A stretch of DNA of 64,000 bases from an uncultured Porphyromonadaceae bacterium (GCA_900546365.1 URCF01000004.1:119638-183637), one strand, 5' to 3'; positions 18,528-28,326 are shown, numbered from the stretch's first letter. Notes: a model not told the origin generated them from the letters alone. Made by a program: numbers and translations.

Positions 18528-20822
18528 CTACTTATCAGCGCTTCCGCCTCCCGATTCCATAACTGCGGCGTCAAGTCCGGCAATAGTGGCAAGTGTGACA
18601 ATATCGCGCACCGGCGCATTGACATTGGTGAAATGCACAGGCTTGTTCAAACCCATCTGAATCGGGCCGATGGAGTTGCCCAGACCCATCTCAAGCATCA
18701 GCTTGTAGGCTGTATTGGCACTGCTGAGATTCGGGAAAATAAGAGTGTTCACCTCCTTGCCCTTGAGGCGGTTGAACGGGAATGTTTCATCCCTGAGGTT
18801 TTTATTAAGAGCATAGGCGATATTCATCTCACCGTCTATCATCAGGTTGGGATACATCCTATGCATCTTGTCCACCACCTCGCGCACATTCTTGCACTCC
18901 TCTTCGGCGCCGGTGCCGAAGTTGCTGTAGGAAATCATAGCCATCACAGGCTCGTGGGCGAAATACTCCACCGAGTTGCGGGCCAATCGGGCAATATCAA
19001 GCAGAGTGTCGGTGTCGCACTTCTTGTTGATGCAAGTGTCGGCAAGGAAATATGTGCCGCGCTTGTTGTTGATGATATACATCGTGGCGAAATGGCTGTA
19101 GCTCGGTCGCACACCGATCACCTCCTCGGCAATCTTGCCAACGGAATGGGCTGCGGAATATGTGCCTCCAAGGAATGCATCAGCATCCCCCTCGTTGACC
19201 ATCATCATGCCGAAATAGTTGCGGTCGTACATCTTCTCAAGAGCCTCAGGATAGGACAAACCGGAGCGCTCATGCTCACGCGCAAATGTCTGGGCATAGC
19301 GGGCACGGCGGTCGGCCTCGCGGTCGTGTCGCAAATTGATAATCTCGATATTGGAAATATCCAGTCCAAGACGGTCGGCACGCTTCTGAATCATCTCTTC
19401 ATTGCCCAAAAGCACAGGCACATAAATGCCGTCTTTTGCGCCTATCACAGCGGCCTTGAGCATATTGTCGGTATTGGCTTCGCTGAACACCACCCTCTTC
19501 GGTTTTGCCTTGGCCTTGTCAGTGATGCGGCGGATCAGTTTGTTGTCAAATCCCATGAGCTTGCGCAACCGCTCCTCGTATGCTTTCCAATCAGTGATGG
19601 GGCGTGCCGCCACACCACTCTCCATGGCAGCACGAGCCACGGCAGGAGCCACCCATGTGAGCAACCGCGGGTCGAGAGCTTTGGGAAGTATGTAATCCGG
19701 ACCAAACTGGAGGTCAGCCTGATCGTAGGCCGCATTCACCACCGGGGGCACAGGCTCCTTGGCAAGCTTAGCAATAGCTCTCACGGCTGCAAGTTTCATC
19801 TCCTCATTGATGGTCGAAGCGCCGCTGTCAAGTGCTCCGCGAAATATATATGGAAACCCGAGCACATTGTTTATCTGGTTGGGATAGTCGCTTCGTCCGG
19901 TGGCAAAAATCAAGTCATCGCGTGTGGACTTGGCGAGGTCGAAGGCAATCTCAGGATCGGGATTGGCGAGCGCGAACACAATGGGTCGCGGAGCCATGCT
20001 CTTGATCATCTCGGGAGTCACAACATCCTTCACTGACAGTCCGAGGAACACATCGGCTCCTACCATCGCCTCGGCAAGAGTGGAGACGGGGCGACTGGTC
20101 ATGAACTCCTTTTTCTGTTCATTGAGTCCGGTGCGTGAACTGTTGATCACGCCCTTGCTGTCGCACATCACCACATTCTCGCGCTTAACACCCAAGGCTA
20201 TATACAGCCGCGTGCACGACACCGCTGCGGCACCGGCTCCATTCACCACCAGCTTCACATCCTCGATTTTCTTTTTCTGAAGCTCAAGGGCATTGAGAAG
20301 TCCGGCGGCGGAGATAATTGCAGTACCATGCTGGTCATCGTGCATCACGGGGATGTCACATTCCTCTTTCAATCTGCGCTCTATCTCAAAACATTCAGGT
20401 GCCTTGATATCCTCAAGGTTGATACCCCCGAAAGTGGGAGCGATAGCCTTCACCACGGATATGAATTTTTCAGGATCTTTTTCGTCCACCTCTATATCAA
20501 AGCAGTCCAATCCGGCAAATATCTTGAACAGCAATGCCTTGCCTTCCATCACCGGCTTTCCGGCCAAAGGGCCTATGTCGCCGAGGCCAAGCACCGCGGT
20601 GCCGTTGGAAATCACAGCCACAAGGTTGCCCTTGTCAGTGTATTTATACACACTCATCGGATCATGCTCAATCTCCTTGCACGGGTATGCCACACCGGGT
20701 GAATAGGCCAATGCGAGGTCATACTGAGTGGAATATGGTTTGGTAGGCACAACTTCTATTTTGCCCGGTTTGCCCTCGCTGTGATAGTCGAGAGCTGCTT
20801 GTTTGGTTACGTTTGAAGACAT
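18528..20822 (-). CDS. maeB: NADP-dependent malic enzyme with phosphotransacetylase-like domain
   Basis: 764 residues, the two-domain MaeB type. The N-terminal ~430 residues are malic enzyme: GLGDIGPLAGKPVMEGKA, a metal-binding LEDIKAPECFEIE region, and the nucleotide-binding VVNGAGAAAVSC. The C-terminal ~330 residues are a phosphate acetyltransferase-like domain (VGVRPSYSHFATM, LMIDGEMNIAYALN), usually regulatory rather than catalytic in this family. It converts malate to pyruvate and CO2, giving NADPH. It is first in a four-gene unit whose other members concern the envelope. Confidence 0.95.
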   Translation of the reverse strand: MSSNVTKQAALDYHSEGKPGKIEVVPTKPYSTQYDLALAYSPGVAYPCKEIEHDPMSVYKYTDKGNLVAVISNGTAVLGLGDIGPLAGKPVMEGKALLFKIFAGLDCFDIEVDEKDPEKFISVVKAIAPTFGGINLEDIKAPECFEIERRLKEECDIPVMHDDQHGTAIISAAGLLNALELQKKKIEDVKLVVNGAGAAAVSCTRLYIALGVKRENVVMCDSKGVINSSRTGLNEQKKEFMTSRPVSTLAEAMVGADVFLGLSVKDVVTPEMIKSMAPRPIVFALANPDPEIAFDLAKSTRDDLIFATGRSDYPNQINNVLGFPYIFRGALDSGASTINEEMKLAAVRAIAKLAKEPVPPVVNAAYDQADLQFGPDYILPKALDPRLLTWVAPAVARAAMESGVAARPITDWKAYEERLRKLMGFDNKLIRRITDKAKAKPKRVVFSEANTDNMLKAAVIGAKDGIYVPVLLGNEEMIQKRADRLGLDISNIEIINLRHDREADRRARYAQTFAREHERSGLSYPEALEKMYDRNYFGMMMVNEGDADAFLGGTYSAAHSVGKIAEEVIGVRPSYSHFATMYIINNKRGTYFLADTCINKKCDTDTLLDIARLARNSVEYFAHEPVMAMISYSNFGTGAEEECKNVREVVDKMHRMYPNLMIDGEMNIAYALNKNLRDETFPFNRLKGKEVNTLIFPNLSSANTAYKLMLEMGLGNSIGPIQMGLNKPVHFTNVNAPVRDIVTLATIAGLDAAVMESGGGSADK

Positions 20823-20858
20823 ATAGGGGGAGTATTATTTCAACAGTAAAACTACAAG

Positions 20859-20866
20859 CAAAATTA
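20859..20866 (-). promoter_or_regulatory. -7 box for maeB
   Basis: TAATTTTG on the minus strand, 36 bases upstream of the ATG at 20822. Confidence 0.55.
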
Positions 20867-20978
20867 CACATTTGTTTTTATACTCCCCCATATTTAAAAA
20901 TTTTTATACTTTCATGAAAAGGCTGCTCCCGGCATCATATAATCAACTGCGATATATCATATTTTTATGGAAAAGGTG

Positions 20979-20986
20979 TAAATTTG
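20979..20986 (+). promoter_or_regulatory. -7 box for threonine ammonia-lyase
   Basis: TAAATTTG, 18 bases before the ATG at 21005. It overlaps an in-frame TTG at 20984 and so argues against that start. Confidence 0.6.
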
Positions 20987-21004
20987 CAGAAAAATTATAC
21001 TGAC

Positions 21005-22204
21005 ATGGTAAAATTGGATATTTCAGAAGTATATAATGCAGCCAGAGTGCTCAAGGATGTGGCCCGTCACCCCAAATTGATAGGTGTTACTAAAATCAAC
21101 CCCGACGCCGAGGTATATCTAAAACCCGAAAACCTGCAGCATACAGGTTCGTTCAAGCTTCGCGGCGCATACTATATGATATCGCAATTGACTCCTGAGC
21201 AGAAAGCCAAAGGGGTAATTGCCTGTTCGGCCGGCAATCACGCCCAGGGTGTGGCACTCGGAGCCACTCACAACGGCATAAAATCATTGATTTGTCTTCC
21301 CGCCGGTGCGCCTATCTCCAAAGTCAACGCCACCAAGGCCCTCGGTGCAGAGGTATGCCTTGTCAACGGTGTGTATGACGATGCCTACAACAAAGCTCTC
21401 GAGCTTCAGAAAGAGCACGGCTACACCCTGGTGCATCCGTTTGACAATCCGCTTGTCATTGCCGGACAGGGCACTATCGGCCTTGAGATTGTCGAGGAGA
21501 TGCCTGATGTGGAGGCTGTGATTGTGCCTGTGGGCGGCGGCGGACTTATTTCCGGCGTGGCTTTTGCCCTCAAAACCCTCAAACCAGATGTAAAAGTGTA
21601 CGGCGTGCAGGCCGAAGGTGCACCATCAATGGTCAACTCGCTCAAAAAGAACGAACGTATCCGGCTCGACAGCGTGTCAACAATCGCCGATGGTATTGCA
21701 GTCAAGGAGCCCGGCGAGAACACCTACGAGCTTTGCAGCAAATATGTGGACGAGATTGTGACCGTGAGCGATGATGAGATTGCCGCCGCCATCCTCGCGC
21801 TGATTGAGCAGCACAAACTCGTGGCCGAAGGAGCAGGAGCTGTGTCCGTTGCTGCGGCCATGTTCAACAAGGTACCCATCAAAGGCAAGAAAGTGGTGTG
21901 TGTGGTGTCAGGAGGCAACATTGATGTCACAAGCCTCAACCGCGTCATCACCCGCGGACTTGCAAAAAGCGGCCGCGACTGCACCATCACCGTCAACCTC
22001 AGTGATAAACCCGGCGAACTCTCCAAGGTGTGCAACATCATCGGCGAACTCGGTGCCAACATCCTCTCTGTGCAGCACGAACGCAACTCCACCAACACCC
22101 AGATTAACGGCTGCCAGCTGCGCATCGAGATGGAAACCCTTAATCATGACCATATTGCAAAAGTGAAACACGGACTCGAGCAATCGGGGTTTGATGTCAA
22201 CTAA
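21005..22204 (+). CDS. ilvA: Threonine ammonia-lyase (threonine deaminase)
   Basis: 399 residues from the ATG at 21005. This is a fold-type II PLP enzyme with Lys51 in HTGSFKLRGAY, the phosphate loop PVGGGGLISG, and GNH in SAGNHAQGVALGA. The C-terminal ~80 residues form one ACT-like domain (CTITVNLSDKPGELSKVCNIIGELGANILSV). It deaminates threonine to 2-oxobutanoate. The single short ACT domain is of the TdcB / short IlvA type, so it could feed isoleucine synthesis or threonine breakdown; no ilv genes are adjacent. Confidence 0.92.
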   Translation: MVKLDISEVYNAARVLKDVARHPKLIGVTKINPDAEVYLKPENLQHTGSFKLRGAYYMISQLTPEQKAKGVIACSAGNHAQGVALGATHNGIKSLICLPAGAPISKVNATKALGAEVCLVNGVYDDAYNKALELQKEHGYTLVHPFDNPLVIAGQGTIGLEIVEEMPDVEAVIVPVGGGGLISGVAFALKTLKPDVKVYGVQAEGAPSMVNSLKKNERIRLDSVSTIADGIAVKEPGENTYELCSKYVDEIVTVSDDEIAAAILALIEQHKLVAEGAGAVSVAAAMFNKVPIKGKKVVCVVSGGNIDVTSLNRVITRGLAKSGRDCTITVNLSDKPGELSKVCNIIGELGANILSVQHERNSTNTQINGCQLRIEMETLNHDHIAKVKHGLEQSGFDVN

Positions 22205-22227
22205 CCATTTTTACACACAACCATTAG

Positions 22228-23637
22228 ATGCCAAAACACAAATCACTATCATTTATATTTTTAGCAGCCGCAGCGTTGTCGCTCCCGGCTGAAGCCGCCG
22301 ACACTCCCGACTCGTTGGTACTGTCGCTTGACAAATGTATTGAGATAGCTCTTGACCAAAATCCCACCGTCAAGGTGGCAGATATGGAGATAGAGCGCAT
22401 GGACTACAGCAAAAAGGAAACCATCGGACAGCTCTTGCCGTCAATCAGTTTCGGAGCCACCTACAACCGCACTCTCGCCAAACAAACCATGTATATGAAC
22501 ATGGGGCGTTCCGGTTCTTCATCGTCCGGAGGCGGGGATGGCCAGAGCTCATCGTCCGGCAACAGCGGCATAAAAGTGGGACTGGACAACTCTTTCTCCA
22601 TGGGATTCCAGGCCTCTATGCCGCTCATAGCTCCTCAGCTGTGGAAATCCCTGTCACTATCCGACAGCAAAATTCTCGAATCTGTGGAGCAAGCACGCAC
22701 CTCCCGCCTCCAGCTTGTCAATCAAGTAAAAACAGCCTACTACACACTGTTGCTTGCCCTCGACTCCCACTCGGTGATCAAGGACAGCTACGACATGGCC
22801 AAATTCACCGCCAACCTCTATGCCAAGCAGTTTGAGCTCGGAGCCGCCTCGCAGTACGATGTGCTCCGCACCGAGGTGGCGGTGAAGAATGTGGAGCCGG
22901 AACTCACTCAGGCGCAGATTGCAATCAAGCGTGCCGAGCTCCAGCTCACCATTCTCCTTAGCCTCAGCCAGTCGATACGGATTGTGCCCGACATCACATT
23001 GGCTCACTATGAGTCAACGATGTACGACAATGTGATGCGCATCGACACCACTCTCACCAACAACCCCGACCTGCGGCTGCTCGACATCCAGACCAAGCAG
23101 CTCGGCAACGCCCTCACAATTCAGAAAATGGCCTGGTACCCCACCCTTGCCCTCACCGCCAACTACAACTGGACCTCGATGAGCAACGGCTCGCCCTTGA
23201 AGAATTTCCGGTGGAACCCCTACTCCATCGTGGGACTCACCCTCAGCGTGCCTCTCTTTGAAGGCGGACAGCGCTACACCCGCATCAAGCAAGCACGAAT
23301 ACAGCTCGACGAGATGAAATGGCAACGGGAGAATCTTGAGCGCTCCGTGAGGATGCAAACCGACCTCGCTTTGGAAAACATCCACCTCAATGTGCAGCAG
23401 ATAGCATCCAGCGCCGAGAGCATGCGACAGGCCGAAAAAGCCCATGACATTGTTAAACAGAGTTTTGAAATCGGCTCCGCTTCGTATCTTGACCTACGTG
23501 ATTCCGAACTCGCTCTCACTCAGTCGCGCCTGGCCTACAACCAGTCAATATACAACTATCTTGTTGCCAATGCCGAGCTTGAACTGCTTTTGGGCAACGC
23601 AAATATAGCCAATCACATTTCATCCATTGCAGAATAA
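22228..23637 (+). CDS. TolC-family outer-membrane efflux channel
   Basis: 469 residues with a signal peptide (SFIFLAAAALSLPAEA-AD). Two long helical-hairpin halves typical of TolC/OprM are visible, with ELGAASQYDVLRTEVAVKN in the first and FEIGSASYLDLRDSELALTQSRLAYNQ in the second. A Ser/Gly-rich stretch (GRSGSSSSGGGDGQSSSSG) lies near residues 93-111, in an exposed loop of the first half. It forms the outer-membrane exit duct of the tripartite pump whose other genes follow 4 bp and about 1 kb downstream. Confidence 0.92.
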   Translation: MPKHKSLSFIFLAAAALSLPAEAADTPDSLVLSLDKCIEIALDQNPTVKVADMEIERMDYSKKETIGQLLPSISFGATYNRTLAKQTMYMNMGRSGSSSSGGGDGQSSSSGNSGIKVGLDNSFSMGFQASMPLIAPQLWKSLSLSDSKILESVEQARTSRLQLVNQVKTAYYTLLLALDSHSVIKDSYDMAKFTANLYAKQFELGAASQYDVLRTEVAVKNVEPELTQAQIAIKRAELQLTILLSLSQSIRIVPDITLAHYESTMYDNVMRIDTTLTNNPDLRLLDIQTKQLGNALTIQKMAWYPTLALTANYNWTSMSNGSPLKNFRWNPYSIVGLTLSVPLFEGGQRYTRIKQARIQLDEMKWQRENLERSVRMQTDLALENIHLNVQQIASSAESMRQAEKAHDIVKQSFEIGSASYLDLRDSELALTQSRLAYNQSIYNYLVANAELELLLGNANIANHISSIAE

Positions 23638-23641
23638 TCCC

Positions 23642-24664
23642 ATGTTCAGAACACATTCCTTAGTTTCATCACTTATTTTCGCAGCCATTATCACCGGTTG
23701 CTCCAACTCTCAGTCAGGCGACACACAAGCCAACCCTCAGGACCAACTCCCCAAAGTGAAAATCGAGAATGTCCACCGTCAGCAGGTGGAGCAGCTTGAA
23801 GAATACACCGCCACTGTCGAGGCGTTCAAGACCAACAATATATCATCATCGTCACCCAACCGCATCAAGCAGATTCTTGTGGATGTGGGTTCGCATGTGG
23901 CCAAAGGGCAGAAAGTAGTGGTGCTTGATGATGTCAACATCGAGCAGCTCAGAGTGCGACTCGAGAATGCCGAGCGCGAATACAACCGCGCAGTGAAACT
24001 GCTCGAGATCGGCGGAGGCACACAGCAGAGTGTTGACCAGCTCAAAACCGAACTCGATGCCTCCCGCCGCCAGTATCGCAATCTGATGGAAAACACTGTA
24101 CTGGTGTCCCCTATCGCCGGTGTTGTCACCGCCCGCAACTATGACCCGGGCGACATGACAGGCTCTCTGCCTATCCTCACCATTGAGCAGGTACACCCCG
24201 TGAAAGTGATGGTCAATGTGTCGGAAGCCGATTTTCCCAAAGTTCACAAAGGGATGAAAGTCAGCATCAAACTCGATGTGTATCCCGACGAGGAGTTCAC
24301 GGGCACTGTCTATCTCATCCACCCCTCGGTTGACAGCTCCACCCGCACATTCACTGTGGAAATCACCATCGACAATAAGGACAACAGGGTGCTTCCCGGC
24401 ATGTTTGCCCGTGTGACTTTCAACTACGGCACACGCGACAATGTGGTGGTGCCCGACAGAGCGGTGGTGAAACAGAGCGGCAGCGGCAACAAATATGTGT
24501 ATGTGCTCAATGCCGACAGCACTGTGAGCTACAACCGTGTGGAGTTAGGCCGCAGGATTGACAACACCTACGAACTTCTTTCCGGCGTGGAAGACGGCAG
24601 CAATGTGGTGGTCAGCGGTCAGACACGCCTCGCCAACGGTGCCAAAGTATCTGTAATCAAATAA
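23642..24664 (+). CDS. RND efflux periplasmic adaptor (MFP) lipoprotein
   Basis: 340 residues from the ATG at 23642; an in-frame TTG at 23627 inside the TolC gene is less likely because the lipoprotein signal starts at MFRTHS (lipobox ITGC, Cys20). Barrel-sandwich halves (VDVGSHVAKGQKVVVLDDVN and ENTVLVSPIAGVVTARNYDPGD) flank a short coiled coil. The beta-barrel domain follows (HPVKVMVNVSEADFPKVHKGMKVSIKL). It links the inner-membrane pump to the outer-membrane channel. Confidence 0.94.
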   Translation: MFRTHSLVSSLIFAAIITGCSNSQSGDTQANPQDQLPKVKIENVHRQQVEQLEEYTATVEAFKTNNISSSSPNRIKQILVDVGSHVAKGQKVVVLDDVNIEQLRVRLENAEREYNRAVKLLEIGGGTQQSVDQLKTELDASRRQYRNLMENTVLVSPIAGVVTARNYDPGDMTGSLPILTIEQVHPVKVMVNVSEADFPKVHKGMKVSIKLDVYPDEEFTGTVYLIHPSVDSSTRTFTVEITIDNKDNRVLPGMFARVTFNYGTRDNVVVPDRAVVKQSGSGNKYVYVLNADSTVSYNRVELGRRIDNTYELLSGVEDGSNVVVSGQTRLANGAKVSVIK

Positions 24665-24678
24665 TAATCCCCTGAGCC

Positions 24679-27600
24679 ATGAGTTTATACGCAAGTGCCG
24701 TAAAACGCCCCATCATGACCACCCTCTGCTTTGTTGCGGTGGCCATTCTCGGTCTGTTCTCGCTCACCACGCTCCCCATCGACCTATATCCCGATGTGGA
24801 GAACAACACTATCATGGTGATGACCACCTACCAGGGGGCAAGTGCCCAGGATATCGAGCAGAATGTGACCCGCCCGCTTGAAAACGCCCTCAACGCTGTA
24901 AACGATCTCAAGCATATCACCTCCAAATCCAGAGAGAACATCTCGGTGATTACCCTTGAATTCGAATATGGCAAGGATATTGATGTGCTCACCAACGATG
25001 TCCGCGACAAGCTCGACATGGTCAAAAGCTCGCTGCCCGACAACGCCGAAACGCCCATCATCTTCAAGTTCAGCTCCGACATGGTGCCCATCGTCATGCT
25101 GTCAGTCAAGGCTTCCGAGAGCATGCCCGGCCTCTACAAGATTGTGGACGATGCCGTGGCCAACCCTCTTGCCCGCATATCCGGCGTCGGCTCGGTGTCA
25201 ATCTCCGGAGCGCCCAAGCGTGAGATACATATATATGTGGATCCCAAACGGCTTGAAGCTTACAATCTGTCAATCGAAACCATTTCCGCAATCATTGCCG
25301 CCGAAAACCGCAACATCCCCGGCGGCTCATTCGATATTGGTTCCGACACATATTCCCTCCGCGTGCAGGGCGAATTTGCCTCCGCCGACCAGATGAAAAA
25401 CATTGTGGTCGGATCATCCAACGGCAAGAATGTGTATCTCAGCGATGTGGCCACAGTGGATGACTCTCTGGAGGAGCGCGCTCAGGAAACATACAACGAC
25501 GGCGAGAAAGGTGCCATGATTGTCATCCAGAAGCAGTCGGGTGCCAACTCCGTGGAAATCTCCGGCAAAGTGCTTAAAATGCTTCCCCAGCTGCAGAAGC
25601 GACTCCCGAGCGATGTGAAGCTTGATGTGATTGTTGACACATCCGACAATATCCGCAACACCATCCGCTCGCTGGTGGAAACAGTGCTCTACGCACTGCT
25701 GTTTGTAGTGATTGTGGTGTTCACCTTCCTCGGACGATGGCGTGCCACCCTCATCATCACCATTACTATCCCCATATCGCTCATCGCCTCGTTCATCTAT
25801 CTGGCTATCACCGGCAATTCGCTCAACATTGTGTCGCTCTCCGCACTGTCGATATCCATCGGTATGGTGGTGGACGATGCCATTGTGGTGCTGGAAAATG
25901 TCACCACACATATCGAACGAGGCTCCGCTCCGGCTCAGGCCGCCATCCACGGCACCAACGAGGTGGCGATTTCCGTTGTGGCCTCCACCCTTACCCTCAT
26001 TGCCGTGTTCTTCCCCCTGACCCTCGTCACAGGCATGACAGGTGTACTGTTCCGCCAGCTCGGTTGGATGGTGACCATCATGATGATCATCTCCACCATC
26101 TGCGCCCTCTCGCTCACACCCATGCTCTGCTCGCAGCTGCTCCGCAAGGATAACAAGCACGGCAAACTCTACACCCTGCTCTTCACTCCCATCAACAAAG
26201 GCCTTGACGCTTTTGACAACGGATATGCGCGGTTGCTTCACTTTGTTGTGAGCCACAAGATGGTAACATTCATCACCTGCATGGCCATCTTCATCGCCTC
26301 GCTGTTTCTTCTCAAATTCGTGGGTACCGAGTTCTTTCCCACCTCCGACGATGCCCGTCTGGGTGTGAACCTCGAGATGCCGATCGGCACAAGAGTGGAG
26401 ATTTCCAAGGAGGTGACCAAACGCATCACCGACGAATGGCGCGAGAAATATCCCGAAATTCGCACGCTCAACTACACCACCGGCACAGCTTCAAGCGACA
26501 ACACTTTCGCTTCCCTGCGCGACAACGGCCCGCATATCGTGTCGATGAACATACGTCTCACTGACCCCGGCGATCGCGACCGCTCGAGCACTGAGCTCGC
26601 ACAGCTGATGCGTAACGACCTCAAGAACTACCCCGAACTGAAAAAATTCCAGGTCAACGTGGGTGGTCGCCGCGGTGGTGGCAGCATGGGCGGTCAGTCA
26701 ACCATCGACTATGAGATCTATGGCTACGATTTCACCGAAACCGACTCCGTGGCCCAGCAACTGCAGCGGATTCTCGAGAATATCAAAGGTACCGCCGACA
26801 TCATGATTTCCCGCTCCGACTACCAGCCCGAATACCAGGTGGATTTCGACCGCGAGAAACTGGCCATATACGGCCTCAACCTCCAGACAGCCGCCACTTA
26901 TCTGCGCAACCGCATCAACGGAAGCATCTCCAGCCAATTCCGCGAGGACGGCGAGGAGTATGACATCAAGGTGATGTATGCACCCGAGCATCGCAACACC
27001 ATTGCTGACATTGAGAATATACTCATCTACAACAATGCCGGTCAGGGTGTGAGAGTCAAGGATATAGGCACCGTTGTGGAGCGTTTCACCCCGCCTACCA
27101 TCGAGCGCAAGGACCGTGAGCGCATTGTCACCGTCAGCACCGTGGTGCAAGGCGTGCCTATGAGCGATGTCGTTGCGGCAAGTCAGGCGGCCATTGATAG
27201 GATGGAGCTGCCGGTGGGCATCAACATCGAGCTGGCAGGTAGCTACGAGGACCAGAAAGACTCGTTCACCGACCTGCTCACCCTTGCGGTGCTGATAGTA
27301 GTGCTCGTATATATCGTAATGGCGGCGCAGTTCGAGTCCTATACCTACCCCGCCATCATCATGACCTCGCTGCTGTTTGCATTCTCCGGCGTGTTCATAA
27401 TCCTCTACCTCACCGACAACACTCTCAATGTCATGTCAATGATTGGCGCCATCATGCTCATCGGCATCGTGGTGAAGAACGGTATCGTGCTTATTGACTA
27501 TATCACCCTCAACCGCGAGCGTGGCATGTCGATACGCAACGCCGTGATTCTCGGCGGCAAATCACGTCTCCGTCCCGTGGTGATGACCACTCTCACCACC

Positions 27601-27798
27601 ATCCTCGGCATGGTGCCCATGGCTGTCGGCACAGGACAAGGCTCCGAAATGTGGCGCCCCATGGGCACAGCAGTGATTGGCGGCCTCACACTATCCACCA
27701 TCCTCACCCTCCTGTTTGTGCCTACGCTCTACTGCGTGTTTGCCTACGTGGGGGTAAAGCGCAATCGTAAATCTCACCGAAAATCCATCTCCAAATGA
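24679..27798 (+). CDS. RND efflux pump inner-membrane permease (AcrB family)
   Basis: 1,039 residues, the normal length. TM1 opens the protein (KRPIMTTLCFVAVAILGLFSL), followed by a large periplasmic pore/docking domain, six TM helices, a second periplasmic domain, and TM8-12. The proton-relay Asp pair lies in TM4 (IGMVVDDAIVVLENV) and the matching TM10-11 motif is LIGIVVKNGIVLIDYI. It drives proton-powered export of hydrophobic or amphiphilic compounds; the substrate cannot be inferred. No TetR or MarR regulator gene flanks the operon. Confidence 0.94.
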   Translation: MSLYASAVKRPIMTTLCFVAVAILGLFSLTTLPIDLYPDVENNTIMVMTTYQGASAQDIEQNVTRPLENALNAVNDLKHITSKSRENISVITLEFEYGKDIDVLTNDVRDKLDMVKSSLPDNAETPIIFKFSSDMVPIVMLSVKASESMPGLYKIVDDAVANPLARISGVGSVSISGAPKREIHIYVDPKRLEAYNLSIETISAIIAAENRNIPGGSFDIGSDTYSLRVQGEFASADQMKNIVVGSSNGKNVYLSDVATVDDSLEERAQETYNDGEKGAMIVIQKQSGANSVEISGKVLKMLPQLQKRLPSDVKLDVIVDTSDNIRNTIRSLVETVLYALLFVVIVVFTFLGRWRATLIITITIPISLIASFIYLAITGNSLNIVSLSALSISIGMVVDDAIVVLENVTTHIERGSAPAQAAIHGTNEVAISVVASTLTLIAVFFPLTLVTGMTGVLFRQLGWMVTIMMIISTICALSLTPMLCSQLLRKDNKHGKLYTLLFTPINKGLDAFDNGYARLLHFVVSHKMVTFITCMAIFIASLFLLKFVGTEFFPTSDDARLGVNLEMPIGTRVEISKEVTKRITDEWREKYPEIRTLNYTTGTASSDNTFASLRDNGPHIVSMNIRLTDPGDRDRSSTELAQLMRNDLKNYPELKKFQVNVGGRRGGGSMGGQSTIDYEIYGYDFTETDSVAQQLQRILENIKGTADIMISRSDYQPEYQVDFDREKLAIYGLNLQTAATYLRNRINGSISSQFREDGEEYDIKVMYAPEHRNTIADIENILIYNNAGQGVRVKDIGTVVERFTPPTIERKDRERIVTVSTVVQGVPMSDVVAASQAAIDRMELPVGINIELAGSYEDQKDSFTDLLTLAVLIVVLVYIVMAAQFESYTYPAIIMTSLLFAFSGVFIILYLTDNTLNVMSMIGAIMLIGIVVKNGIVLIDYITLNRERGMSIRNAVILGGKSRLRPVVMTTLTTILGMVPMAVGTGQGSEMWRPMGTAVIGGLTLSTILTLLFVPTLYCVFAYVGVKRNRKSHRKSISK

Positions 27799-28088
27799 AA
27801 TCCATATTCATAGCCTTTGACCAGGCATACTACGACCGCATCATCACAATGCTTGAAAAAAACAATTGCCGCGGGTTCACAGCATGGCATGAGGTGCAGG
27901 GACGGGGCACCACCAACGGCGAGCCGCATTATGGCTCCCACGCTTGGCCCTCGATGGCCGACGCCATCATCACCATGGTGGAGGACCACAGGGTGGACAC
28001 CATCCTCAGCGCACTCCACGCCATGGATGTGGAAACACCCAAGCTCGGACTCCGGGCATGGGTGTGGAACATTGAGAAATCCATCTGA
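27795..28088 (+). CDS. PG0541-family transporter-associated protein
   Basis: 97 residues, no signal peptide, cytoplasmic. Sequence features: MKSIFIAFDQAYYDRIITMLEKNNCRGFTAWHEVQGRG, GSHAWPSMADAIITMVED, HAMDVETPKLGLRAWVWNIE. I recognise it as the small protein that follows RND pump genes in Bacteroidales (PG0541 type). The alternating strand/helix pattern and short length suggest a P-II-like (ferredoxin-like) fold, which would fit regulation of the pump from inside the cell; that is inference. Its ATG overlaps the pump stop as ATGA, giving strict coupling. Confidence 0.85.
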   Translation: MKSIFIAFDQAYYDRIITMLEKNNCRGFTAWHEVQGRGTTNGEPHYGSHAWPSMADAIITMVEDHRVDTILSALHAMDVETPKLGLRAWVWNIEKSI

Positions 28089-28101
28089 CACTGACTGCGG
28101 A

Positions 28102-28133
28102 TTTGCACAACTGCAAATTTTGATATATCTTTG
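28102..28133 (+). promoter_or_regulatory. Consensus Bacteroidetes promoter of tRNA-Leu
   Basis: TTTG at 28102-28105, exactly 20 bases, then TATCTTTG at 28126-28133. The tRNA begins 10 bases after the -7 box. Confidence 0.9.
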
Positions 28134-28143
28134 TGCCGCGAAA

Positions 28144-28225
28144 GCGCGCGTGGCGTAATTGGTAGCCGCGCCAGACTTAGGATCTGGTGTCTTGCGACGT
28201 GGGGGTTCGAGTCCCCCCGCGCGCA
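28144..28225 (+). tRNA. tRNA-Leu (anticodon UAG)
   Basis: 82 nucleotides that fold completely. The acceptor stem is GCGCGCG / CGCGCGC (7 bp) with discriminator A28225, and the D-arm is GCG...CGC. The anticodon stem CCAGA / TCTGG carries loop CTTAGGA, so the anticodon is TAG at 28178-28180 (reads CUA and, with wobble, other CUN leucine codons). It has the long class II variable arm expected for leucine and a T-arm GGGGG-TTCGAGT-CCCCC. The 3' CCA is not encoded. Confidence 0.97.
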
Positions 28226-28226
28226 C

Positions 28227-28265
28227 AAAAGAGGAGTTTCCCCCATGGGTGATTCCTCTTTTTTA
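28227..28265 (+). terminator. Terminator after tRNA-Leu
   Basis: AAAAGAGGA / TCCTCTTTT stem with an 18-base loop, leading into a T run directly after the tRNA. Confidence 0.88.
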
Positions 28266-28326
28266 TTTCCTTACATCACACCCGCTCCTCCCATCACGCC
28301 CACCTCCGAGAAATCTTTTTAGAATG

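Noticed and set aside
18633..20036. A 467-codon open frame on the plus strand across maeB.
   Set aside because: It is the antisense shadow of maeB, whose malic-enzyme motifs are unmistakable. The antisense translation has no motif, is His/Ala-rich, and arises from GC-rich third positions.
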